A stretch of DNA of 64,000 bases. Origin: Arthrobacter wenxiniae. Lineage in GTDB: Bacteria > Actinomycetota > Actinomycetes > Actinomycetales > Micrococcaceae. The notes beneath the pieces are model-generated. The model was not told the DNA's origin. It saw nothing but the letters and a program-made list of their open reading frames with translations, and did no database searches. Within the stretch, counting starts at the first letter, position 1; the number at the start of each line of letters is the position of its first letter. Of this stretch, positions 8,020-17,340 are shown one piece after another. The position numbers and the translations under genes are program-made. The stretch spans positions 124,001 through 188,000 of the forward strand of contig NZ_JAAMFM010000002.1 of NCBI RefSeq assembly GCF_013376105.1. The letters are read 5' to 3'.

Positions 8020-9342
8020 CTATGCCAGCGCCGGCTTCTTGACGTCGATGGGCTTGGAGACCATCAGCCCGAAGAACAGGGCGCCCAGTGCGGCGATGAC
8101 GCCGGCCAGGATGAACGACGGCGTGTAGGATCCCGTCCTGTCGACGACGATGCCCGTGATCACCGGGGCAAGCGCGCCGCCAAAATAGCCGCCGAAGTTC
8201 ATGATGGAGCCGAAGCGGGCGGCGTGCGTGTCCGGGACGATGTCGCTGGTCAGGGCCCAGGACTGGGACTGGATGATGGCGATCAGGCCCAGGGCCAGGC
8301 ACAGGACCGCAATGGCCCAGGTGAGCGAGTGGACGAACGGAACGATGACCAGCAGGACGCCGGTGAGGATTGCGGCCACGATCAGCACCAGCCTCTTCGA
8401 ACCCATGGCCGACTTCCCCCGGCGGCGGACCAGCATCAAGGTGATGCGCCCGCCGTAGATTCCGGCTATTGCCGCCGCGAGGTAGGGAATGGCCGCCACC
8501 CAACCGGTCTTGCCAATCGAGACGCCGAGGGTGTCCTGCAGGAAGAGCGGCAGGAACGTGATGAAGATGTTCCAGATCCAGATCGAGGTGAAGAATCCAA
8601 GCATCATGCCCCACGTCTGGCGGTACTTGAAGAACGTCAGCCAGGGGATGTCGGCGACGGGAGCGTCGGTTTCGTCGCGGCCGGCCAGGATGTAGCGGTA
8701 TTCCTCGTCGGACAGGTTCTTGGCTTCCTCGGGTGCCTTGTAGAACATGTAGAACGCGATGGCGACAATCAGGCCCAGGATGCCGACCACGATGAACATG
8801 CCACGCCAGCCGAACCCCAGCATGAGCAGCGTGAGGAGAGGCGGGGCGGCCGCTGATCCCCATTTGGAACCGCTGTCCCAGATGCCGCTGGCCTGGCCGC
8901 GTTCTCCGCGGGGGAACCACTGCGTGGTGATCTTCGAACTGTTGGGCGAGTTCGGGGACTCACCGATACCCAGCAGGACCCGGAATGCGACGAAGTGGAC
9001 CATCGACTGGCCCAGGGCCATGAGCGAGCTGGCCACGCTCCAGAGCGCGACTGCTATGAAGTACATCTTCTTCGGGCCGAACTTGTCGATCAGGTACCCG
9101 GCCGGGAGCTGGAAGAATGCGTAGGTCCAGGAAAACACTGTCCCCAAGAGGCCGATGTCCGTCTTGGTCAGACCTAGTTCCTTGATCATTTGGGGCGCCC
9201 CGATGGACACCGCCGACCGGTCCAGGTAATTCAGCAGCCCGGCGACCAGCAGCCATCCAAGCACAAGGTACCGCAGGTTTTTCACCTTCTTTCGGTCCTT
9301 GGTCCGCTGAATGTCCCTGGCGCTTTCCGTTGACTGGCTCAT
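8020..9342 (-). CDS. MFS transporter, glucarate/galactonate-type sugar-acid family
   Basis: 440 residues, 12 spans. VAGLLNYLDRSAVSIGAPQM, AGYLIDKFGPKKMYF and FRVLLGIGESPNSPNSSKITTQWFP are characteristic of the ACS subgroup that contains hexuronate, glucarate and galactonate carriers (ExuT, GarP, DgoT). These are proton symporters for aldonic or uronic acids. AGGAAG precedes the ATG. It lies 40 bp upstream of the dehydrogenase in the same operon. The sugar-acid preference of the subgroup fits the DUF1537 kinase at the other end of the locus. Confidence 0.9.
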   Translation of the reverse strand: MSQSTESARDIQRTKDRKKVKNLRYLVLGWLLVAGLLNYLDRSAVSIGAPQMIKELGLTKTDIGLLGTVFSWTYAFFQLPAGYLIDKFGPKKMYFIAVALWSVASSLMALGQSMVHFVAFRVLLGIGESPNSPNSSKITTQWFPRGERGQASGIWDSGSKWGSAAAPPLLTLLMLGFGWRGMFIVVGILGLIVAIAFYMFYKAPEEAKNLSDEEYRYILAGRDETDAPVADIPWLTFFKYRQTWGMMLGFFTSIWIWNIFITFLPLFLQDTLGVSIGKTGWVAAIPYLAAAIAGIYGGRITLMLVRRRGKSAMGSKRLVLIVAAILTGVLLVIVPFVHSLTWAIAVLCLALGLIAIIQSQSWALTSDIVPDTHAARFGSIMNFGGYFGGALAPVITGIVVDRTGSYTPSFILAGVIAALGALFFGLMVSKPIDVKKPALA

Positions 9343-9471
9343 GACACTTCCTTGTGTGTAGATTCAAAACCGATTGCACCGTCGGTGGTGCTAAAGGAAC
9401 TACCCGGCAGACCGGCCACCGGCATTGCACATGACGTGCCGACAAAGATGGGCACAGGAAAAGCCTCCCTT

Positions 9472-10251
9472 TTAGTGCATGTAGAGCCCCCCATCCACGT
9501 TCAGGGTCTGGCCCGAGACGTATCCGGAGTCCTCGCCGATGAAGTAGTGGATGGCTGCGGCGATGTCGCGGGTGTTGCCGACACGGTTGACCACCAGGTC
9601 CTTGACCATGTCGTCCTTGCGCTCCTGGGACAGCGTGCCGCCCATGATGTCGGTGTCGATGGGGCCGGGCGAGACGCAGTTGACGGTGATGTCGTACGGG
9701 CCCAGTTCGCGTGCGGTGGCACGGGTCAGGCCGATGACGCCGGCCTTCGCCACGGAGTAGGGCGTCTTGGAGAACGTGCCGCCGCCGCGCTGTGCCGAGA
9801 CGGAGGAGATGTTCACAATGCGGCCCAGCCGGTTCTTGACCATGGACTCGGCAACCCGGCGGGTGGCGTAGTGGACGCCGTTGAGGTTGACACCAAGGAC
9901 CCGGTCCCATTCGGCCGGCTCCAGGTCAAGATAGCCGACGGGCGAGCTGACGCCGGCAATGTTGGCCAGGGCCACCACCTGGGGAAGCGCGGCCTCGATC
10001 TCGTCGATGGCGGCCCGGACCGAGGCTTCGTCGGCGATATTGGCCCCGACGCCGTGGGCCTTGACGCCGTAGGTGGCGGTCAGCCCGTCGGCGACGGCCT
10101 TGCAGGCGGCGTCGTCAAGGTCGACGACGCCGATGCTCCAGCCCCGCTCGGCCAGGTAGTTGGCCGTGGCGCGGCCGATGCCGCGTTCGGAGACGGCGCC
10201 GGTGACAATGGCGGTGCGTTCCGCCGGGAATGCTGGGGTGGCTTCGGGCAT
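9472..10251 (-). CDS. SDR-family NAD(P) oxidoreductase
   Basis: 259 residues of classical short-chain dehydrogenase layout. TGAVSERGIGRA is the nucleotide loop, ANIAGVSSPVG replaces NNAG, and the Ser of NISSVSAQ, YSVAK (Tyr/Lys) and the PGPIDTDIM loop complete the active site. The C-terminus YVSGQTLNVDGG is standard. It probably oxidises a polyol or ketose/sugar-acid hydroxyl in the C4 pathway, for example a tetritol to erythrulose. AGGAG lies eight bases before the ATG. It is 45 bp downstream of the hydroxyacyl-CoA-dehydrogenase-like gene. Confidence 0.87.
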   Translation of the reverse strand: MPEATPAFPAERTAIVTGAVSERGIGRATANYLAERGWSIGVVDLDDAACKAVADGLTATYGVKAHGVGANIADEASVRAAIDEIEAALPQVVALANIAGVSSPVGYLDLEPAEWDRVLGVNLNGVHYATRRVAESMVKNRLGRIVNISSVSAQRGGGTFSKTPYSVAKAGVIGLTRATARELGPYDITVNCVSPGPIDTDIMGGTLSQERKDDMVKDLVVNRVGNTRDIAAAIHYFIGEDSGYVSGQTLNVDGGLYMH

Positions 10252-10296
10252 GGGGGACTCCTGGTGGTGTGTGATGGCTTGTCTGGGGGGAAGGTA

Positions 10297-11274
10297 TTAG
10301 TGGATGGGTGCGGGACCGAGGTCGTCCAGGAGCTGCTGCATCGCAACGTAGGCCTTGTTGCGGTAGGCGATCAGCTCCGCGGTGCGCTCGGCGGGGACGT
10401 TGAGGAAGCCGGCGCCCGTCTTGGTGCCCAGCTTCCCGGCGTCGACCAGGTCGCTGAGGATCTTGGGCGTGGCAAAGCGCTCCGGGAATCCGGTCTGCAG
10501 CGACTGGTAGCAGAAGTTGTAGACGTCCAGCCCGGCCATGTCCGCAATGGCAAACGGGCCGAAGAACGGCAGCCGGAAGCCAAACGTGGTGCGGACCAGG
10601 GTGTCGATGTCCTCGGCCGTGGCGATGCCCTGCTCCACCAACTGCGCGGCCTCGTGAAACAGGGCGTACTGGAGGCGGTTGAGCACAAAGCCCGTGACGT
10701 CCTTGACCACGGCCGTCTGCTTCCCGGAGGAGTGGACCAGCTCGCGGATGGCTCCGACGGTGGCGGCCGAGGTTCCCGCGTGCGGGATGACCTCCACGCC
10801 GGGGATGAACGGGGAGGGGTTGGAGAAGTGGACGCCGAGGAAGCGCTCCGGGTGCGCCACCGGGGTGGCCAGGTCAGCGATGGAAATGGTGGAGGTGTTG
10901 GAGCCGATCACGGCGTCGGGGCGGGCCGCCGCGCTGATCCTGGCCAGGGTCTGGTGCTTGATGGCCAGGACCTCGGGAACGGCCTCCTCGATGAACGAGG
11001 CGTCGGACACGGCCTCCTCGATGGTGCCGGCGGCCCAGAGGTTCTTCCGCAGGATCTCGGTGGAACCGGCCGGAAACAGCCCGTCGGCCACGAACTGGTC
11101 CGACTCGGTGAGCAGCCGCTCGTAATTCTTCTGCGCAACCTCGGCGGAAACGTCGGCCAGGGCCACCCGCGCACCGCCCAGGGCCAGGACCTGGGCGATC
11201 CCGCCGCCCATGTAGCCGGAGCCGACGACGGCGAACTTCTTCTGCGTGCCGGCGGTGGAGCTTGATTCAGTCAT
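10297..11274 (-). CDS. 3-hydroxyacyl-CoA dehydrogenase-like / L-gulonate 3-dehydrogenase-like enzyme
   Basis: 325 residues. The N-terminal NAD domain has FAVVGSGYMGGGIAQVLA, SNTSTISIADLA and HFSNPSPFIPGVEVI, and the C-terminal helical domain starts TGFVLNRLQYALFHEA. The family includes acyl-CoA enzymes and sugar-acid 3-dehydrogenases such as L-gulonate or L-carnitine dehydrogenase. No thiolase or acyl-CoA ligase gene is nearby, so a hydroxy-acid (sugar-acid) substrate is more likely than fatty acids. It starts three bases after the stop of the RpiB-like gene, so translation is coupled. Confidence 0.85.
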   Translation of the reverse strand: MTESSSTAGTQKKFAVVGSGYMGGGIAQVLALGGARVALADVSAEVAQKNYERLLTESDQFVADGLFPAGSTEILRKNLWAAGTIEEAVSDASFIEEAVPEVLAIKHQTLARISAAARPDAVIGSNTSTISIADLATPVAHPERFLGVHFSNPSPFIPGVEVIPHAGTSAATVGAIRELVHSSGKQTAVVKDVTGFVLNRLQYALFHEAAQLVEQGIATAEDIDTLVRTTFGFRLPFFGPFAIADMAGLDVYNFCYQSLQTGFPERFATPKILSDLVDAGKLGTKTGAGFLNVPAERTAELIAYRNKAYVAMQQLLDDLGPAPIH

Positions 11275-11277
11275 GGT

Positions 11278-11763
11278 TCAGGAGGCCTTCGTGTAGTCGG
11301 GTTCGTAGGAGCAGATTGCGTCGACTTTTTCGGCCGAGGCGGAGTTTTCGTCAAAGGTGTGGGCAAGCCACTCGCCGACCAGCTTCTTGGCCAGTTCCAA
11401 GCCGATGACGCGCTGGCCCATGGTGAGCACCTGGGCGTTGTTGCTGAGCACCGAGCGTTCCACGGAGTAGCTGTCATGGGCGGTGACGGCACGTATGCCG
11501 GGCACCTTGTTCGCCGCGATGGCCACGCCGAGCCCGGTGCCGCAGATCAGCAGCGCCCTGTCGGCGTCGCCTTCGGCCACCATGCGCGCCCCGTCGACGG
11601 CCACGTGCGGATAGGCCCGGGTGTCGCCGGCCCCCACGCCAATGTCAATGACTGTGGCAACGCGGGGGTCCCCCTCCAGCACGGCCTTGAGCGCGTTCTT
11701 GTATTCCACGCCCGCGGAGTCATTGCCCACCACGATGCGAAGTCCTGCCTTTTTCTCGGTCAT
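11278..11763 (-). CDS. RpiB/LacAB-family isomerase (probable D-erythrulose-4-phosphate isomerase)
   Basis: 161 residues. The RpiB features are visible: [12 protein letters not shown] at the start (the Asp of the 'DHxG' region), [18 protein letters not shown] (the anion-hole GTGxG loop with catalytic Ser/Thr/Cys position) and [22 protein letters not shown]. The family isomerises phosphorylated aldoses and ketoses. The EryI/DerI members convert D-erythrulose 4-phosphate to D-erythrose 4-phosphate, which enters the pentose phosphate pathway. Its ATG overlaps the TGA of the DhaK-DhaL kinase, a strong hint that it acts on the kinase product. Confidence 0.85.
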   Translation of the reverse strand: MTEKKAGLRIVVGNDSAGVEYKNALKAVLEGDPRVATVIDIGVGAGDTRAYPHVAVDGARMVAEGDADRALLICGTGLGVAIAANKVPGIRAVTAHDSYSVERSVLSNNAQVLTMGQRVIGLELAKKLVGEWLAHTFDENSASAEKVDAICSYEPDYTKAS

Positions 11764-13502
11764 GCCTTTGCTCCTTGTTCCATGGGTTCTGCTTCCAGGT
11801 GGCGGCCGAGGCGTTCGGCGATGAGGGCGAACGACACGGCCCCCGGGTCCGGGTGGCCGAGGCTCCTTTCGGCCAGGGGCCTGGCGCGCCCCTTCAGCGG
11901 CCGCAGCCCGGCGGTCAGGTCCGCGGCGCCCCGGGCCGCGGCCGCGGCCGCCGCCAGGGCCCGGCCCACCGGCGCGCCGCCGGAAATTTCGGTCAGGAAG
12001 GCGTCCCGGAACGGCAGCAGCGCGTCCACCATGGTCTTGTCGCCGGGCCCGGCCTGGCCCAGCGTGGTGATGGCGGAGGCGAAGGCCTCGACGGCTGCCG
12101 CCGCGTCGCGTCCCGTGTAGCGGTCCCGGTTGCCCAGGGCCGCACCGGCTGCGATCACGGCAGTGCCCCACAGGGCGCCGGAGGTCCCGCCGGCCTTTTC
12201 GCTCCAGGCCTCCCCCGCCGCGGCGAGGATGCGGCGCACGGAGGCACCGCCGTCGGACGTGGCGGCGGACTGGGCGGCGGCAACCGCCGCTTCCACGCCG
12301 CGGCGCATGCCGATGCCGTGGTCGCCGTCCCCGGCAATCGCATCCAGCCTGCCCAGTTCCTGTTCGTGTTCGACGACGACGTCGCGCACCGCCGCGATGG
12401 CGGAGAGCGCATGCCGGCCCAGCGCGGCGGCAGCGGGCGTGGGCCGTTCACTGTCCGTGGCCGGGGCGGCCGCATCCGCGCTGACGTCACGGCGGGCCCG
12501 GCGGGCCACGGCCCCCTTCCGGAAGGCAGGAGTGTCCGCCGGCGCGGCCCACAGGCGCTCCAGCTCGTCATCGAGCCACAGCAGCGTCAGGGACAGTCCG
12601 GACATGTCCAGGCTGGTGACAAGTTCCCCGCATTCGGGCTCCACCACGGTCAGGCCGGCGGCGGTGAGCAGCTTTTCCACCTTGCCGAAGAGCAGGAACA
12701 GCTCCTCGTACTTCACGGTGCCCAGGCCGTTGACGATCGGCACAACGCGAGTCCCGGGGTGCTCGGGCCTGTCGTCCAGCAGCCGGGACACCAGCAGCTG
12801 GGCGAGCTCGGACGCCGTCGGCAGGGGGTGTTCGGAAATGCCGGGTTCGCCGTGGATGCCCAGGCCCAGCGCCATGCGCCCGGCCGGGACGTGGAACAGC
12901 GGTGCGGGGCTCCCGGGCAGCGTGCAGCCGTCAAAGGCGACACCGAGGGAGCGGGTGCGGGCGTTGGCCAGGACGGCCAGGCGCTCCACCTCATCCAGGT
13001 CCAGGCCTTCCTCGGCCGCGGCGCCGGCAACCTTGAAAACGGTCAAGTCCCCGGCAATGCCGCGCCGCTTGTCCAGCTGGTCTGCCGGGGCGCTGGCGAT
13101 GTCGTCGGTGACCAGCACCGTGCGGGTTTCGATGCCTTCGGCGTTCAGGCGCACCTGGGCCTGGCCGAAGTGCAGGACGTCGCCGGCATAGTTGCCGTAG
13201 CTGAGCAGCACGCCGCCGCCGTTGTGGGCCGCCTGGGCCACCCGGTAGACCTGCCCGGCCGCCGGGGAGGCGAACATGTTGCCGCAGGCCGAGCCCGCGG
13301 CCAGGCCCGCGCCCACCAGCCCGGCGAAAGCCGGGTAGTGGCCGGAGCCGCCGCCCACCACCACGGCCACCTGCCCCTGGGGGCTGGCCGTTGCGCGGAC
13401 CACGCCGCCGTCCACGCGGGATACATACCGCCGGTTGGCGGCCGTGAAGCCGTCAAGGGCCTCGTCCGCAAAGTCGGCGGGATCGTCGAAAATCTGGGTC
13501 AT
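11760..13502 (-). CDS. Dihydroxyacetone-kinase-family protein (DhaK-DhaL fusion; probable erythrulose kinase)
   Basis: 580 residues. The DhaK domain (1-335) has [17 protein letters not shown] and the covalent-binding His in [10 protein letters not shown]. The DhaL ATP domain (about 385-575) has the Mg-binding [13 protein letters not shown] and the GGTSGALWG loop. An Ala/Asp-rich linker (about 345-375) joins them. ATP-dependent single-chain kinases of this type phosphorylate dihydroxyacetone or, in tetritol pathways (LerK/DerK), erythrulose. The neighbours RpiB-like and TPI-like favour erythrulose. ATG 13502 is preceded by AGAGGAA and the 3' end overlaps rpiB. Confidence 0.88.
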   Translation of the reverse strand: MTQIFDDPADFADEALDGFTAANRRYVSRVDGGVVRATASPQGQVAVVVGGGSGHYPAFAGLVGAGLAAGSACGNMFASPAAGQVYRVAQAAHNGGGVLLSYGNYAGDVLHFGQAQVRLNAEGIETRTVLVTDDIASAPADQLDKRRGIAGDLTVFKVAGAAAEEGLDLDEVERLAVLANARTRSLGVAFDGCTLPGSPAPLFHVPAGRMALGLGIHGEPGISEHPLPTASELAQLLVSRLLDDRPEHPGTRVVPIVNGLGTVKYEELFLLFGKVEKLLTAAGLTVVEPECGELVTSLDMSGLSLTLLWLDDELERLWAAPADTPAFRKGAVARRARRDVSADAAAPATDSERPTPAAAALGRHALSAIAAVRDVVVEHEQELGRLDAIAGDGDHGIGMRRGVEAAVAAAQSAATSDGGASVRRILAAAGEAWSEKAGGTSGALWGTAVIAAGAALGNRDRYTGRDAAAAVEAFASAITTLGQAGPGDKTMVDALLPFRDAFLTEISGGAPVGRALAAAAAAARGAADLTAGLRPLKGRARPLAERSLGHPDPGAVSFALIAERLGRHLEAEPMEQGAKA

Positions 13503-13549
13503 GGTTCCTCTTCGAATCCGCAGGGGCCCTGCGGGGTTGAGTGGGTTGT

Positions 13550-14548
13550 TTAGAGGGCCGGGACGGCCACGGGCTGCTGGCGCCCCTGGGCAACCCGGCT
13601 GGTGCCGAGCGCGTAGCCGTCCTGCTTGGGCAGGACCAGCTTGCGCAGGTAGGCCTGGTTGCCGGCGGTCACGCTGAGCCCGTCGCCGCCGTAGTGCTCG
13701 GTGCAGATGATGCCCTGGAAGCCGGCGGAAATGGCCGTGCGGAACGCATCCCGGTAGTTGATGATGCCGCTTTCCATGGGTGCCGGCATGGCAACGTAGC
13801 TGTTGCGGGCCACGTCCTCGTCGCGGAGGTAGTTCTTCACGTGCCAGTAGTTGGAGTACGGCAGGGTCTTCTCCAGCACCTCGCGCCAGTCCTCGATGGG
13901 GCGGTGCAGCCGGACCAGGTTTCCGACGTCGGGGTTGAGGCCCACATTGGCCAGCCCGATGTCCTGGACCAGCTTCACCGAAGAGTCGGCCGTGCCCAGG
14001 TAGGTGTCCTCGTACATTTCCAGGGACAGGAGGACGCCGAGCTCGGCGGCATGCCGGCCCAGTTCGCGGAGGCGGACGACGGCGTCCCGCCATGCTTCCG
14101 TGTTGCCCGCCGGATCGGTGTGCCCCTGGACCGTCCAAAACCACAGCTGCTGTTGCTGCTCGGCGGTCAGGGCCTGGTGCAGGCCGAAGGAGACGACCTC
14201 GCAGCCCAGCTCCGCGGCGGCATCGATCGTGCGGTGGCTGTAGGCCAGGTTGTCTTCCCACTTCTTCGCATCAATGACGCTGCTGCGGATGGCCGAGATG
14301 ACGGGGATGCCCGTCCCCGCCTCCGCTGCGGCCTCCTTGAATTCCGCGAGCCGGGCGGCATCCAGGTCGCCCGGGCGGACCCAGCTGTCGGTGAGGTCCG
14401 CATGGGCGAAGCCGGCATCCCTGACCTCCCGGAACACCTCCAGCCATTCGGAGGCGTCGGCGTCGTTGATGTGCCGGCCGGCGGCGTTGGTGCCCGGGAA
14501 TTGCAGCAAGGCTGCGCTGATGGGCCAGTTGGCGGCTGTGTAGGCCAT
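13550..14548 (-). CDS. Xylose-isomerase-like TIM-barrel sugar isomerase/epimerase
   Basis: 332 residues of the AP-endonuclease-2/xylose isomerase-like TIM-barrel superfamily. Probable metal ligands are Glu in LSLEMYEDTYL, Asp in GLNPDVGNLV, His in YWHVKNYL and Glu in IICTEHYGG. Family members act as ketose epimerases, hydroxypyruvate/2-oxotetronate isomerases (OtnI) or 3-oxo-acid decarboxylases, always metal dependent. It is the first gene of the leftward operon, with AGGAG before the ATG and a 14-bp operator-like motif 28 bp upstream. Its step in the pathway (isomerase or decarboxylase) cannot be decided by eye. Confidence 0.82.
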   Translation of the reverse strand: MAYTAANWPISAALLQFPGTNAAGRHINDADASEWLEVFREVRDAGFAHADLTDSWVRPGDLDAARLAEFKEAAAEAGTGIPVISAIRSSVIDAKKWEDNLAYSHRTIDAAAELGCEVVSFGLHQALTAEQQQQLWFWTVQGHTDPAGNTEAWRDAVVRLRELGRHAAELGVLLSLEMYEDTYLGTADSSVKLVQDIGLANVGLNPDVGNLVRLHRPIEDWREVLEKTLPYSNYWHVKNYLRDEDVARNSYVAMPAPMESGIINYRDAFRTAISAGFQGIICTEHYGGDGLSVTAGNQAYLRKLVLPKQDGYALGTSRVAQGRQQPVAVPAL

Positions 14549-14575
14549 GGTGAAGCTCCTCGCTTGAGATCCTCT

Positions 14576-14589
14576 TTCCTATAGGATCT
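14576..14589. promoter_or_regulatory. Operator-like palindrome, operon copy
   Basis: TTCCTATAGGATCT contains the perfect 10-bp palindrome TCCTATAGGA. It lies 28 bp upstream of the first operon gene. The same 14 bases recur at 15463-15476 before the GntR gene, the usual arrangement for an autoregulated repressor. Confidence 0.7.
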
Positions 14590-14769
14590 ACTATCGCTAC
14601 AGAATATGTCAAGCATCACATTTTTGACAAGGCCGCCGGGCCGTCCCGCCGGAAGTTCACCGCCGCGGAGGCCGGGATGGACTTTTGATCCTGGCTTATC
14701 CGCCTCAAATCTCCGTTTCGTCATCCCCCGGCCCTGCCGGCCCTGGCAACCCCTGCCGGGGCCCGGGCT

Positions 14770-15456
14770 TCAGGCCTCGGGCGCGGCCTGCATGGCCCGC
14801 TGGCGCACCCTGGCCACGTGCTCCGTCATGGCGGCCGCCGCAGCCTCGGGGTCCGCTTGCTCAATGGCGCTGAAGACCGCCTGGTGCTCGGCGATGGCGT
14901 GGTCGGCGTCGGTGATGCCCACCCCACCGAAAAGCCGGAACCGCTGGACCTGCCCGCCGAGGGCCTCGTAGGCGGCGAGCATGAACGGGTTCCCGGAGTT
15001 CTCGGCAATCAGCCGGTGGAAGCGCTCGTCCGCGTCGAGGTAGTCGCGGAATTCGGCAAATGACGGCCCCCGCGGAGCTTCCCGGAGGTCAGTGATTGCC
15101 TGCCGCAGTTCGCCCAGCAGTTCCGGGGTCATCCGCCGGCACGCCAGCTGCGTCGTGACGGGCTCGATGGCCAGGCGCGCATCCATCAGGTTGGCAAAGT
15201 CCTCGCGCGAGAACACGGGGGCCACCCGGTAGCCCTTCAGGGCAACGCGCACCACCAGGCCGGTGTGTTCCAGCCGGGCCAGCGCCTCTCGAACCGGTGT
15301 CGGAGAGACGTCCAGGTCCCGGGCCGTGCCGTCGATGCTGACAGGCGTGCCGGGCTCAAGCCGGCCGTCCATCAGCGATTCGAGAATCTCCTCGTAGACG
15401 TGGTCGGCCAGGACCTGGCGGCTGACGGGACGTGGTCCACGGGAAGGCTTGATCAT
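14770..15456 (-). CDS. GntR-family regulator (FadR subfamily) of the C4 operon
   Basis: 228 residues. The winged helix (about 15-80) reads YEEILESLMDGRLEPGTPVS, SPTPVREALARLEHTGLV and LKGYRVAPV. The FCD-like helical effector domain follows, with metal ligands in YLDADERFHRLIAENSG and AIAEHQAVFSAI. It is upstream of and co-directional with the ten-gene operon, separated from it by 221 bp. The shared palindrome before both suggests it represses itself and the operon and is released by a pathway intermediate. The start ATG lacks a good Shine-Dalgarno, which would keep expression low. Confidence 0.87.
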   Translation of the reverse strand: MIKPSRGPRPVSRQVLADHVYEEILESLMDGRLEPGTPVSIDGTARDLDVSPTPVREALARLEHTGLVVRVALKGYRVAPVFSREDFANLMDARLAIEPVTTQLACRRMTPELLGELRQAITDLREAPRGPSFAEFRDYLDADERFHRLIAENSGNPFMLAAYEALGGQVQRFRLFGGVGITDADHAIAEHQAVFSAIEQADPEAAAAAMTEHVARVRQRAMQAAPEA

Positions 15457-15462
15457 GGTTGG

Positions 15463-15476
15463 TTCCTATAGGATCT
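15463..15476. promoter_or_regulatory. Operator-like palindrome, regulator copy
   Basis: An exact second copy of TTCCTATAGGATCT, seven bases upstream of the GntR start codon. Binding here would cover the ribosome-site/promoter region and autoregulate the gene. Confidence 0.7.
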
Positions 15477-15641
15477 TCGGGGCGGGCGGACACCTTAACG
15501 GTACCTTCCCCCCGCCCGCCAGGGTCCCAACCCTGCCCCCACCCTTCACGCCCGGGCGGGGGCCGCCGAAGCAGAACAGCCATGTGGAATACTCCTGTCC
15601 ATGGCCGACCATCCACCACCGCGCCCCTGAGGAGCCCTCCC

Positions 15642-17270
15642 ATGCCGCACACCGCCGTCCCCCTGCTGCCCCGCCCGCTCGAAGCGGCCGGCGCGCCCGG
15701 CGAGTTCCTGCTCTCCGCCGCCAGCACGGTGTCCGCCGAACCGGGGCTCGAGGCCGTGGCGCTCTGGCTGCAGGGGGCGCTGCGCCCCGCCACCGGCTTC
15801 CTGGTGATGTTCGACGCCGGACCCGCGGACATCGCCCTCTCCCTTGACCACGGGCTGGCACCGGAGGCGTACCGGCTGGAAGCCTCGGCGGACGGTGTGC
15901 ACATCAGCGGTGGCGGCCCGGCGGGCGTGTTTTACGGCTGCCAGTCCCTGCTGCAACTGCTGCCCGCCGCAGTGTTCCGCCGCGCGCCGGTCTCCACTGT
16001 GCGCTGGACCGTGCCCACCTGCACCGTCGAGGATTCGCCCCGCTTTGGGTGGCGCGGCGCCATGCTGGACGTGGTGCGGCACTTCCTGCCCAAGCACGAA
16101 CTGCTGCGTTTCATCGACCTGATGGCCATGCACAAGCTCAACACCCTGCACCTGCACCTGACCGACGACCAGGGCTGGCGCGTGGAGATCCTGCGGTATC
16201 CGCGGCTGGTGGAGGTGGGCTCCTGGCGGCGCGAGTCCCAGGTGGGCGCCGGACCCGACGCCCCGGCTGACGGGCGCCCGCACGGCGGCCACTACACCCA
16301 GGATGACCTGCGCGAAATCACCTCCTACGCGGCCGCGCGGTTCATCACGGTGGTGCCGGAGATCGAAACGCCCGGCCACGTCCAGGCCGCCCTCGCCGCC
16401 TACCCCGAGCTCGGCGTGACCGGCCAGCCCCTGGAAGTCCGCACCCGCTGGGGAATCAACCACCACGTGCTCAACGCCGAGGACGCCACGGTGGAATTCT
16501 TCCGCAACGTCCTTGACGAGGTCATGGACGTGTTTCCGTCGGCCTACATTGGCGTGGGCGGCGACGAATGCCCCAAGGGCCAGTGGCAGGCGGACCCCCG
16601 GTCCCGCGAGCGCGCCCGTGAACTGGGCCTGGCCCGCGTGGACGATCTCCAAAACTGGTTCATCGGCCAGCTCGACCGGCACGTCTCCGTCCGGGGCCGG
16701 CGCATCCTGGGCTGGGACGAGGTGCTCGAGGGCGAGCTCTCCCCCACGGCCACGGTGGCCTCGTGGCGCGGCATGGCCGGGGCCGTGGCAGCGGCCAGGC
16801 GCGGCCACGACGTGGTCTGCTGCCCCGACGACCGGGCCTACCTCGACTACCGCCAGTCCGAACTGCCCACCGAACCGATCCCCGTCTCCATCCCCCTGAC
16901 CGTGGCGGACGTCTACGCATTTGACCCGGCCCCGGCATCCCTGACCCCGGAACAGGCCAAACACATCCTCGGCGGCCAAGCCAACCTGTGGACCGAGCAC
17001 ATCGACTCGCCCCGCGGCCTGGACTACATGGCGTTCCCGCGGCTGTGCGCCATGGCCGAGGCCCTGTGGAGCCAGGCATCCGGCGAGCTGGAGGATTTCA
17101 CCGCGCGGCTGCGGGAGCACCTGCCGCGGCTGGACGCCGTCGGGGTGGAGTACCGCCGCGCCGAGGGGCCCCTGCCCTGGCAGCAGCGTCCCGGAATCCC
17201 CGGCCGGCCCGAAACCAGGGCGGCCCGCGACGCGCACATTGCCGCGCTGGTGGCCTCGATCGAAGCGTGA
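15642..17270 (+). CDS. Beta-N-acetylhexosaminidase, glycoside hydrolase family 20
   Basis: 542 residues from the ATG at 15642, chosen for TGAGGAG upstream; longer in-frame readings lack one. The N-terminal GH20b domain covers 1-115. The catalytic barrel starts at FGWRGAMLDVVRHF and carries HLHLTDDQGWRVEI, the substrate-assisted catalytic pair Asp-Glu in IGVGGDECPKG, and GGQANLWTEHID near the end. The family releases terminal GlcNAc/GalNAc from chitin fragments or glycans. No signal peptide is visible, so it is probably cytoplasmic. It is divergent from the GntR gene and unrelated to the C4 pathway as far as can be seen. Confidence 0.93.
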   Translation: MPHTAVPLLPRPLEAAGAPGEFLLSAASTVSAEPGLEAVALWLQGALRPATGFLVMFDAGPADIALSLDHGLAPEAYRLEASADGVHISGGGPAGVFYGCQSLLQLLPAAVFRRAPVSTVRWTVPTCTVEDSPRFGWRGAMLDVVRHFLPKHELLRFIDLMAMHKLNTLHLHLTDDQGWRVEILRYPRLVEVGSWRRESQVGAGPDAPADGRPHGGHYTQDDLREITSYAAARFITVVPEIETPGHVQAALAAYPELGVTGQPLEVRTRWGINHHVLNAEDATVEFFRNVLDEVMDVFPSAYIGVGGDECPKGQWQADPRSRERARELGLARVDDLQNWFIGQLDRHVSVRGRRILGWDEVLEGELSPTATVASWRGMAGAVAAARRGHDVVCCPDDRAYLDYRQSELPTEPIPVSIPLTVADVYAFDPAPASLTPEQAKHILGGQANLWTEHIDSPRGLDYMAFPRLCAMAEALWSQASGELEDFTARLREHLPRLDAVGVEYRRAEGPLPWQQRPGIPGRPETRAARDAHIAALVASIEA

Positions 17271-17340
17271 GCCGGGGAACGGCGTCGTACCTCCCGCACC
17301 GGCAGTGCGGCGGGCCGTGGAAGAATGAAGCTGATTGACC

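Noticed and set aside
9352-11265. 637-codon open frame on the + strand
   Set aside because: It is the mirror of the SDR and hydroxyacyl-CoA-like genes on the other strand, with a Gly/Asp/Val-rich composition typical of antisense frames in high-GC DNA and no family motif.
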